This document shows, piece by piece, positions 1 to 6,012 of a DNA stretch of 6,123 nucleotides. Positions within the stretch are counted from its first letter, which is position 1. Each line of letters starts with the position of its first letter. Position numbers and translations under genes: made by a program. The notes under the pieces are model-generated. The model ran no database searches. It had not been told where the DNA came from and saw only the letters and a program-made list of their open reading frames with translations. The DNA comes from Gammaproteobacteria bacterium. GTDB taxonomy: Bacteria > Pseudomonadota > Gammaproteobacteria > Pseudomonadales > Azotimanducaceae. Location of the stretch: assembly GCA_030430515.1 (NCBI GenBank), contig JAUIKX010000222.1, forward strand, positions 1-6,123. Direction: 5' to 3'.

Positions 1-2
1 TG

Positions 3-947
3 CAGGATATTGTCACGTTCTACATCTGCTTCGTGCTCATTGCCCTGGGTGCGAGCCTTGGTGGTTATGCGACGCTCATGGTTTCGCTGGTCAGCTGGTT
101 CCGTCGCTATCGGGGCACGGCGGTGTCCTGGTCGCAGCTCGGTTTTTCGATTGGCGGGTTGTGCGTGCCCGTGCTGGCGCTGGCGCTCGACCGCTACGGC
201 TGGCGAGACGTGGCTTTTGCCAGCGGCCTGATCATCTGGGCAGTCGGGTTGCCGGTGGTGCAACTCGTGCGGCACCGTCCGGAAGATTACGGTCAGGTGC
301 CCGACGGCGTGGCGAGCGACAACGAGGCTGACGCACAGGCTTCTCACGGGCCGGAGTTCACCGCTCGTCAGGCGATGCGCACCGCATCGTTCTGGCTCAT
401 CTCAGTCGGTCATGCGCTGGCGCTTCTGGTGGTGTCGGCGGTGATCGTGCATCTCATCGCCCATCTCACCGAAGGCCAGGGCTTCACCCTCATTACCGCC
501 TCTCAGGTGGTGCTGCTGCTGACGGTTTTTCAAATGGTGGGGCAGGTGAGCGGTGGCGTGTTGGGTGATCGCTTCGACAAGCGGCTGGTCTGTGTCGCCT
601 GCATGGTGGCGCATACGATTGGTCTGGTGCTGCTCACCTTTGCCTCGTCGTTTCTCGAGATCTTCGTGTTCTGCGTGCTCCACGGGCTTGCCTGGGGCGT
701 TCGCGGGCCGATGATGGTGGCCATCCGCGCCGACTATTTCGGCACCCGCGCGTTCGGCACCATTCTGGGATTTTCTTCATTGATCGTCATGTTCGGCATG
801 TCGGGCGGGCCGATCGTCGCCGGGGTGTTTGCAGACGTCTACGGCGACTATCAGATGGGTTTCAGCCTGCTGGCTGGTGCGGCGCTTCTTGGCTCGCTGG
901 CATTTCTCGCTGCAACGCCGCCGCCCGCGCCGGAGCAGAGTGGTTAG
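3..947 (+). CDS. MFS transporter, monocarboxylate/oxalate-formate antiporter-like (5'-truncated)
   Basis: This is the C-terminal 314 residues of a 12-helix inner-membrane carrier of the major facilitator superfamily. The frame is open from the window edge; the GTG at 33 lies inside a helix, so the real start is upstream. About nine hydrophobic segments are visible (roughly residues 4-24, 41-60, 68-88, 131-152, 165-184, 195-213, 217-236, 252-275 and 286-304), matching helices 4-12. The stretch WFRRYRG (32-38) after the first helix, GWRDVAF (66-72) and RHRPEDYG (90-97) before the hydrophilic central loop (about 98-130) are typical of the monocarboxylate and oxalate/formate-type branch. GDRFDKR (188-194) is the second-half copy of the MFS loop motif A. 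The substrate cannot be told; a small organic acid is an inference from the family. The stop codon overlaps that of the convergent amidohydrolase gene. Confidence 0.9.
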   Translation, partial: QDIVTFYICFVLIALGASLGGYATLMVSLVSWFRRYRGTAVSWSQLGFSIGGLCVPVLALALDRYGWRDVAFASGLIIWAVGLPVVQLVRHRPEDYGQVPDGVASDNEADAQASHGPEFTARQAMRTASFWLISVGHALALLVVSAVIVHLIAHLTEGQGFTLITASQVVLLLTVFQMVGQVSGGVLGDRFDKRLVCVACMVAHTIGLVLLTFASSFLEIFVFCVLHGLAWGVRGPMMVAIRADYFGTRAFGTILGFSSLIVMFGMSGGPIVAGVFADVYGDYQMGFSLLAGAALLGSLAFLAATPPPAPEQSG

Positions 948-2581
948 CTGACTTCGTAGGGCGTGCCTTCGAAAACCGTAGCGAGAATGTCGATGTCCCG
1001 AATGTGCGTCGGATCGACGCTCAGAGGGTCTTCTGCCAGCACCGTGAAGTCGGCCTTCTTGCCCGGCTCGATGCTGCCGGTTTCATCGGCCATACGCAGC
1101 ACCCGGGCGGCGTTGATGGTGATGGCGGCGAGCGCCTGCTCTGCCGTGAGGCGCTCTTCGGGACACATCACCTCGCCTTCGTGGTTGATGCGGTTCACCG
1201 CCACCCAGGCGCTGTTCAGCGGTTCGGCTGGCGCCATGGTGAAATCCGAGTGCAGGGTGGTGTTGATGCCGGCCTGAACACAGGAGGCCAGACGGGACAT
1301 TTGTGAAGCTCGCTCGTAGCCGATCCCGTTGTTGCTGTAGATCGCGCTGAGCTCATGCAGATAGTAGACGTTTGCCGACACCTGCCCGCCGAGTGCAGCC
1401 AGACGGCGTACCTGCTCGGGGTTGGAAAAACCGAAGTGTTCGATGGTGAAGCCGTGGTTGAACCGTGGCTTCTCATCCTGCATTTTCTGCAGGATATCCA
1501 GGGTCAGTTCCAGGCCCAGGTCGCCGGTGACGTGCACGTGAATCTGAAAACCGGCGTGCCAGTAGGTTCTGATGGCGGCCTCCAGGGTCTCCGGCGGCAT
1601 CATCCATTCACCGTGGTGGCCATCCAAATATCCCGGTTCACGCATCTGCGCAAGCTGGCTGAAGAAGGCGCCGTCTGCAAAGAGCTTGATCTGGCGGTCG
1701 AAGCTCAGACGTCGGGTGTTTCGTTCCGGCAGCGCGGCCGCCAGTTCGGTGACGTCCTGGTGGCTCCTGCCGCCACTGGCCATGCGCAGCGCATTGGCCA
1801 CGAGGCGGGTGCGAAACGGGGTGTCGTCCGTGTCGAGCCGGGCTGACAGCGCCGACCACTCCGTGTCGAAATGAAAGATCCCGGTCGCTAGATCGCCAAC
1901 CGTGGTGTGGCCTCCGGCGTGGGCGACCTGCTTGAACTTTTCAAGGCCTTCCGCGTAGCGCTCCGGTGCCATGATCCATGGATTGAGCCGGTTGATGGCA
2001 AGTCCCAGCCCGTTTTCGAAGAAGTGGCCCTGTTGCAGGTTCACCTGGCTGCCGCTGCGTTGGTCGCTGGCCCGGATCCCTGCCATTTCCATGGCGGCAT
2101 CGTTCATGTACAGCTCATGGAACGATCGGTGCCACACGATGACCGGCAGGTCGCTGGCGATCCGGTTGATCCGTTCGCGGCTCATGCTGCCATGCCAGAA
2201 AGGGTGGAACCCCCAGGTGAACAGCGGCTCGCCTGCCGGTTGCTCCGCAACCAGGCGTTGAAGACGCGCGTCAAACTCTTCCTGAGTCGTCACCGGCTCC
2301 TCGGTGCCCCAGGGCAGCTTCCAGCGCATCGCGGTAATGAATTTCATCGGCAGCAGTACGGCGGCCATGGTTGGATGCAGATGCGGATCGATGAAGCCGG
2401 GCGTGATGACGGCGTCGGCAAATCGGCGATCCACCGTGTGCGGGTATTTGTCGAGCCAGGGCTTCAGCGATTGCAGAGAACCGGCCTCTACAACCCGATC
2501 GTCGCGCACGAGCACGGCGTCGGCGCGCGGGTTGGAGGGGTTCATGGTAATGACGGAACGTGCAGGGTAAACGGTCAGCAT
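944..2581 (-). CDS. YtcJ-type metal-dependent amidohydrolase (Amidohydrolase_3 family)
   Basis: This is a 545-residue, probably cytoplasmic hydrolase of the amidohydrolase superfamily, which uses one or two metal ions to cleave C-N or related bonds. The family includes YtcJ and N-substituted formamide deformylase, but the substrate here is unknown. The metal site is intact: HLH at 67-69 in PGFIDPHLHP, candidate carboxylated lysine K299 (IKLFADG), HVH at 348-350 followed by TGD, EH at 381-382, and HSD at 444-446. The C-terminal SIEPGKKADFTVL (503-515) returns to the small beta domain, and length is normal for the family. The ATG at 2581 was chosen because homology starts there (YPARSVITMNP, then DAVLVRDDRVVEAG). 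The frame is open 90 codons further upstream, but that part lies inside the LCP gene and looks unlike any protein. No clear Shine-Dalgarno is seen; the 37-base gap after the LCP stop suggests cotranscription and perhaps coupled translation. No signal peptide is seen. Confidence 0.9.
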   Translation of the reverse strand: MLTVYPARSVITMNPSNPRADAVLVRDDRVVEAGSLQSLKPWLDKYPHTVDRRFADAVITPGFIDPHLHPTMAAVLLPMKFITAMRWKLPWGTEEPVTTQEEFDARLQRLVAEQPAGEPLFTWGFHPFWHGSMSRERINRIASDLPVIVWHRSFHELYMNDAAMEMAGIRASDQRSGSQVNLQQGHFFENGLGLAINRLNPWIMAPERYAEGLEKFKQVAHAGGHTTVGDLATGIFHFDTEWSALSARLDTDDTPFRTRLVANALRMASGGRSHQDVTELAAALPERNTRRLSFDRQIKLFADGAFFSQLAQMREPGYLDGHHGEWMMPPETLEAAIRTYWHAGFQIHVHVTGDLGLELTLDILQKMQDEKPRFNHGFTIEHFGFSNPEQVRRLAALGGQVSANVYYLHELSAIYSNNGIGYERASQMSRLASCVQAGINTTLHSDFTMAPAEPLNSAWVAVNRINHEGEVMCPEERLTAEQALAAITINAARVLRMADETGSIEPGKKADFTVLAEDPLSVDPTHIRDIDILATVFEGTPYEVS

Positions 2582-2618
2582 GCTGCTATCAGACCGCAGA
2601 CGCCCCTGCGACTCAAGT

Positions 2619-3545
2619 TCAGCTTTCCAGCAGTTGCCGGGTAAACGTCCTGAGGCCCGCCAGAGAATCGTCGGCAGGTACCAGTACCTGGGCTTTGCCG
2701 ATGGTGGCGGGCTGCAGGAGTCCATGTACATCGCCCAGGCCCACAGACTCGATGTTCTCGATCCGGGAAGACAGTCTGTACATCTGCCATGCGTCGTAGA
2801 ACGACAGGCTGGAGCGCAGATGGGAGCCTGCAGCATCGACGATGGCCCCAATCGTTTGCGGGTTGGTCATGACCCCAAGCTCGGTGACGCGCTCCTTCAG
2901 TCCGGAAAGTATCGCCCGCTGTCGGGAAGATCGGTCGAAGTCCCCCCGGCGGCTGGTTTTTCTCGATCGGGCGACATACAGGGCGTCTCTGCCGTCGAGG
3001 TGATGCCTGCCCGCTGGAAAATCGATGATGCCGTACTGCTTTTCGAAATGGGTGTCGTAGAGCGGCGCGTCGAATTCGACCTCTACACCGCCGATGGCAT
3101 CCACCGCGTCGATGAACCCCTGAAAATCCACGCGAACGTAGTGATGCAGCTCGATGTCGAGCGTCTTTTCCAGCGTATCGCGCATGAGGGCGATGCCGTC
3201 GCTGTAGCGCGCTTCGCCGATCGCGTGGGCCGCATTCACCCTGCCGTGACGGATACCGTTGATGTCGATGTACAGGTCGCGCGGAACGCTGAGGAGGGTG
3301 GCTTTGTTTTCACGGATGCTGACCACCATGATGCTGTCGGCGAGGTTGCCCCCAAGGTGCCCTTCGCCGCCGATACCCAGCAGCAGTATGTTGGTTGCCT
3401 GAGACGGGTCCGCGACCGTAGGCAGCGTGCCCCTTCGCAGGTCTTTCATCCAGAGGGTCAAGGCGGCAGCGGCTGCAAGCAGGATCAGCAGCAGGACAGT
3501 CTTCATGCTGTAGCGCCTGGCAGGTGTTTTGGTGAGTTCGGCCAT
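2619..3545 (-). CDS. LCP (LytR-CpsA-Psr) family protein
   Basis: This is a 308-residue membrane-anchored protein. After a short basic N-terminus (TPARRYSMK), one hydrophobic helix (about 16-33) serves as an uncleaved anchor, leaving the LCP domain (about 50-220) outside the inner membrane. LCP landmarks are present: NILLLGIGG (52-60), ADSIMVVSI (69-77), LLSVPRDLYIDI (84-95), and the arginine-rich block RSRKTSRRGDFDRSSRQRAI (193-212). The acidic and arginine residues that bind the pyrophosphate lipid in known LCP enzymes appear present (D70, R89, D90, R193, R208). In Gram-positive bacteria these enzymes transfer undecaprenyl-linked glycopolymers such as teichoic acid or capsule to peptidoglycan; the Gram-negative role is poorly defined. 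The ATG at 3545 is preferred because AGGGG stands 10 bases upstream. An ATG at 3602 would add 19 residues but has no ribosome site. It lies upstream of the amidohydrolase in a likely operon and diverges from the secreted protein gene. Confidence 0.88.
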   Translation of the reverse strand: MAELTKTPARRYSMKTVLLLILLAAAAALTLWMKDLRRGTLPTVADPSQATNILLLGIGGEGHLGGNLADSIMVVSIRENKATLLSVPRDLYIDINGIRHGRVNAAHAIGEARYSDGIALMRDTLEKTLDIELHHYVRVDFQGFIDAVDAIGGVEVEFDAPLYDTHFEKQYGIIDFPAGRHHLDGRDALYVARSRKTSRRGDFDRSSRQRAILSGLKERVTELGVMTNPQTIGAIVDAAGSHLRSSLSFYDAWQMYRLSSRIENIESVGLGDVHGLLQPATIGKAQVLVPADDSLAGLRTFTRQLLES

Positions 3546-3555
3546 TGCTTCGTAT

Positions 3556-3560
3556 CCCCT
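3556..3560 (-). promoter_or_regulatory. Candidate ribosome binding site of the LCP gene
   Basis: On the minus strand the sequence reads AGGGG here, 10 bases before the ATG at 3545. No purine-rich site precedes the longer ATG at 3602 (the upstream bases are pyrimidine-rich) or the internal ATG at 3506. This is the main reason for choosing the 308-residue form. Confidence 0.5.
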
Positions 3561-3677
3561 GGAGGGTGACTCAGTTCGCACCTTTAGTGTGGCAGGAGTC
3601 ACATAACGGGGTGTAAGCGACTTGTGGCCTGATGTTGGGAGGGTGTGAAAGACGGTGGCTTTGCACGTGTGTCCGAG

Positions 3678-3697
3678 TTGACGTCACAGGCTTGACA
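3678..3697 (+). promoter_or_regulatory. Possible promoter/operator segment in the divergent intergenic region
   Basis: The 221 bases at 3546-3766 separate the divergently read LCP and secreted-protein genes and must hold both promoters. Reading rightward, TTGACG (3678-3683) and a perfect sigma70 -35 hexamer TTGACA (3692-3697) lie 14 bases apart. The first overlaps an 8-base palindrome TGACGTCA (3679-3686), and a second palindrome CACGTG lies at 3664-3669. No good -10 box stands 16-18 bases from either -35. The best TATAAT-like string nearby is TAACAT (3738-3743), too far from the -35 at 3692 but close to the gene. I therefore propose only a candidate promoter or regulator site. No leftward promoter could be picked out. 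Confidence 0.25.
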
Positions 3698-3755
3698 CTC
3701 CGTGAATAGGCGCACGTTTCGGCGTTGCTCTGATGGCTAACATGCCGAGCTGATC

Positions 3756-3759
3756 AGGA
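3756..3759 (+). promoter_or_regulatory. Ribosome binding site fixing the TTG start at 3767
   Basis: AGGA sits 7 bases before the TTG at 3767, the ideal distance. The same frame has a stop at 3731-3733 and no ATG or GTG between that stop and 3767, so this site and the TTG give the most likely start. A second TTG at 3773 would be 13 bases away and is less likely. Confidence 0.6.
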
Positions 3760-3766
3760 CGTTGCG

Positions 3767-3835
3767 TTGTTCTTGAAAAGGATTTTTGCCACCGCTGCCT
3801 GGGTTGTTCTGCTGTGCTCCTCGAATGCCTGGGGG
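3767..3835 (+). other. Signal peptide of the secreted multidomain protein
   Basis: Residues 1-23 have a basic start (K4, R5), a hydrophobic core (I6 to L16) and an Ala-x-Gly cleavage site (A21-W22-G23), with the mature protein beginning VECNAMS. This points to Sec export and signal peptidase I. The cysteine at 17 is not in a lipobox because it follows Leu-Leu. Confidence 0.8.
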
Positions 3836-5983
3836 GTGGAGTGCAATGCCATGTCCAATCTCATCAACTCGAGCTTCGAAGCCCCGCTCGTGTCGCAGCC
3901 TTCACCGCCCTGGCTTGCGAAGTTCGGTGCTTCTCCGGCGGTAAAAATCTATGACCAGAGCAATGTCCCGGGTTGGAACAATCCCAATGGCGAGGTCGAA
4001 ATCTGGGAATCCGGCTTTCAGGGCGTGGCTTCTTACGATGGCAACCAGCACGCGGAGATCCAATCCAGCTCTTTCACGCCGCTCTACCAGGAAGTAACCA
4101 CTGTTCCCGGGTCGGTGCTTCGCTGGCGCTTTGCGCACCGCGGCCGGCAGGGCACCGACACCGGAGAGCTGCGCATCGGTCCTGTTGGCGCGACCGTCGC
4201 TCAGGGCCAGTACACGACATCCCAGTATGCATGGCAGCTTTACACGGGCACCTATGTCGTTCCGGCAGGGCAGACCACGACCCGCTTTGAGTTCTACCCG
4301 GTTGTTTCGGGCTACGGTTCGACGACGATTGGCAACTTTCTCGACGCGATCTTCGTTGAAGTGGATTGCGACTATGGCGACGCACCGGCTGGCTACCCGG
4401 TCACCATCGCGCAGTCGGGGGCGGGTCACCTGGAGGTGACGGGTGTACATCTCGGCAGCGCGCTCGATATCGAAAACGACGGCCAGCCCAGCGCAAATGG
4501 TGCTGGCGATGATGCTGACGGTACGGATGACGAGGATGGTGTGGATTTCGGGCTGACGGCTCCGGCGCGTGGCCAGAGCCATGTGGTCGACGTGGTCGCG
4601 AGTGTTGATGGATTTGTCAACGCCTGGATCGACTTCAACGGCGATCAGGCCTGGTCTGCGTCTGAACAGATTTTCAGCGATGTACCGGTGAACGCCGGCA
4701 GCAATACGCTGAGCTTCTCCGTTCCTGTCGCCGCTGCTCTGGGGACGACGTACGCTCGTTTTCGATTTACTTCAGACGACCCCGCGGGCGCGCTGGGGCC
4801 AACTGAGGGCTGGTTCAATGGGGAGGTCGAAGACCACCCGGTCACCATCGTACCTGTTGCCGAGCTGCATTGGCGCTTCGACGAATATCTGTGGTCCGGT
4901 TCGGGCGGAGAAGCCCAGGAATCGGGCGGGAGCGGCCATGACGGTACGCCGACCAACGGCCCGGTGACGGCGCAGCCGCTGCCTGCGCTTCCGGGCGCTA
5001 CCGGTACCTGTAACTACGGCGTGTTCGACGGCGCAGACGATGTGGTTGCTATCGGTGATATTCCAGAGCTCAACCTCGACTATCCGCCTCACCAGCTGAC
5101 CCTGATGGCGTGGATACGGCCCGCGAACTTCAACAGCAGAGCACACTACGTTGTTGCACGTGGGCAGTCAGGCAGCGGCGGCAATCGTTTCGAGATCGCA
5201 CTGCAGACACGCGGTGCGCGCTACGAGCTGCGGCAGCGCACAGGCAGCTCGGTCTGGTCGGCGGCGATGTCAGCGCCCTCTGGAGATGTTGGCCAATGGG
5301 TACATCTCGCGGCGACCTATGACGGTACGAGGTGGCGTCTTTACCGCAACGGGGTGGAAGGTGCCAGCGTTGCCACCGTCGGCCCGCAGGCTGCAACCGG
5401 CCCCCTGTGGGCTATAGGTGGCCGGCATCCGGCCAATGGCGGCCGGAGAAACTTCGAGGGGGCGATTGATGAGGTGCGCATTCTCACCCAGGCGCTGAAT
5501 GCATCTGAAGTCGCTGCCTACATGAATGCAGCGCATCCCTGTCCGCAGCCGGCCATGCAAGTCGCGAAAAGCCTGCTTGTAATCGATGATGGCGGTGCGG
5601 GAGCAAACCCGAAAGCGATTCCAGGCGCGGAGGCGGTCTACACCATAACCGTGACGAACACGGGTACGGGTGCGAACGATTCCGGTACGCTGGTTCTGAG
5701 CGATCCGCTGCCGGAAGACGTGGAATTTTTTTCCGGAGATTTCGATGGTGGCGGATCGCCGATCGAGTTCGTCGAAGGATCGCCGGCATCCGGTCTGTCA
5801 CTGAATTTCGTGTCGCTTGCCGATGCGACGGACGGAGTGGAATTTCTCGATGCCGGCGCTTCGATGGTCGTGCCAAACGGCGGCTACGATCCGGCGGTCC
5901 GGTCCCTGCGCATTCTGCTCGACGGCGTGCTGCCGCCTGCCGGGTCCACCTTCAGCCTTCGTTTTAGAGTGCGGTTGAAGTAG
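3767..5983 (+). CDS. Secreted multidomain protein: jelly-roll-like domain, GEVED, LamG-like and DUF11 domains
   Basis: This is a 738-residue exported, adhesin-like protein. The signal peptide is followed by an N-terminal beta-rich domain (about 30-200: NSSFEAP, GEVEIWESGFQGVASYDGNQ, HRGRQGTD), similar to domains often called carbohydrate-binding or DUF642-like. Next comes a GEVED domain (about 202-362), opening with DYGDAPAGY, then an acidic stretch (11 Asp/Glu in residues 234-260) that may bind calcium, and closing with WFNGEVEDHPVT. A LamG/concanavalin-like jelly roll (about 366-590) shows LTLMAWIRP, WVHLAATYDGTRWRLYRNG and GAIDEVRILTQALNASEV. One DUF11-type domain (about 597-738) shows YTITVTNTGTGAND, LSDPLPEDVEFF and the usual end FSLRFRVRLK. 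No enzyme motif is seen. There is no C-terminal anchor (no LPXTG, PEP-CTERM or hydrophobic tail), so it is probably released or held by other proteins. The start is TTG with AGGA 7 bases upstream. Surface adhesion or glycan binding is an inference from the domains. Confidence 0.88.
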   Translation: MFLKRIFATAAWVVLLCSSNAWGVECNAMSNLINSSFEAPLVSQPSPPWLAKFGASPAVKIYDQSNVPGWNNPNGEVEIWESGFQGVASYDGNQHAEIQSSSFTPLYQEVTTVPGSVLRWRFAHRGRQGTDTGELRIGPVGATVAQGQYTTSQYAWQLYTGTYVVPAGQTTTRFEFYPVVSGYGSTTIGNFLDAIFVEVDCDYGDAPAGYPVTIAQSGAGHLEVTGVHLGSALDIENDGQPSANGAGDDADGTDDEDGVDFGLTAPARGQSHVVDVVASVDGFVNAWIDFNGDQAWSASEQIFSDVPVNAGSNTLSFSVPVAAALGTTYARFRFTSDDPAGALGPTEGWFNGEVEDHPVTIVPVAELHWRFDEYLWSGSGGEAQESGGSGHDGTPTNGPVTAQPLPALPGATGTCNYGVFDGADDVVAIGDIPELNLDYPPHQLTLMAWIRPANFNSRAHYVVARGQSGSGGNRFEIALQTRGARYELRQRTGSSVWSAAMSAPSGDVGQWVHLAATYDGTRWRLYRNGVEGASVATVGPQAATGPLWAIGGRHPANGGRRNFEGAIDEVRILTQALNASEVAAYMNAAHPCPQPAMQVAKSLLVIDDGGAGANPKAIPGAEAVYTITVTNTGTGANDSGTLVLSDPLPEDVEFFSGDFDGGGSPIEFVEGSPASGLSLNFVSLADATDGVEFLDAGASMVVPNGGYDPAVRSLRILLDGVLPPAGSTFSLRFRVRLK
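4395..4409 (+). repeat. 15-base direct repeat, left copy, at the start of the GEVED domain
   Basis: The string ACCCGGTCACCATCG occurs here and again at 4836-4850, exactly 441 bases (147 codons) apart and in the same frame. Here it encodes the PVTI of YPVTI (residues 210-214), just inside the start of the GEVED domain. Confidence 0.7.
4836..4850 (+). repeat. 15-base direct repeat, right copy, at the end of the GEVED domain
   Basis: This is the second exact copy of the 15-base string at 4395-4409. It encodes the PVTI of HPVTI (residues 357-361), right after the GEVED motif at 352-356. Recombination between the copies would remove the domain in frame; whether that happens is unknown. Confidence 0.7.
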
Positions 5984-6002
5984 GGTTGCCGGTTCGGTTA
6001 CC

Positions 6003-6006
6003 GGAG
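6003..6006 (+). promoter_or_regulatory. Ribosome binding site fixing the TTG start at 6013
   Basis: GGAG stands 6 bases before the TTG at 6013. No ATG or GTG lies in frame between the previous gene's stop and this point. Another in-frame TTG at 5986 directly follows that stop and has no ribosome site. Confidence 0.55.
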
Positions 6007-6012
6007 CTGGCA

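Noticed and set aside
2582..2851. A 90-residue N-terminal extension of the amidohydrolase (start at 2851)
   Set aside because: The extension overlaps the LCP gene out of frame, is rich in Cys, Ser and Pro unlike the family, and homology begins at the ATG at 2581.
2580..3569. A 329-codon open frame on the plus strand opposite the LCP gene
   Set aside because: Its translation has no recognisable domain or signal and a composition typical of antisense shadow in GC-rich DNA, while the minus strand encodes a clear LCP protein.
3546..3602. A longer LCP start at ATG 3602
   Set aside because: No ribosome site precedes it and the added 19 residues show no family likeness; the ATG at 3545 has AGGGG upstream.
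3656..3669. Sigma54-like promoter (TGGC near TTGCA)
   Set aside because: The spacing between the GG and GC elements is wrong for a -24/-12 promoter.
3767..3820. Lipoprotein signal at the cysteine at residue 17
   Set aside because: The preceding residues are Val-Leu-Leu, which do not form a lipobox (a small residue is needed just before the Cys); the A-x-G site further on fits signal peptidase I.
3902..4582. A 226-codon minus-strand open frame inside the secreted-protein gene
   Set aside because: It has no domain or coherent composition, and the plus strand has clear domain matches across the same bases.
5987..6012. Possible hairpin (TGCC/GGCA outer arms with GGT/ACC inside) between the secreted protein and GMC genes, considered as a terminator
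   Set aside because: The stem is short and interrupted, there is no T run after it, and it contains the ribosome binding site of the next gene.
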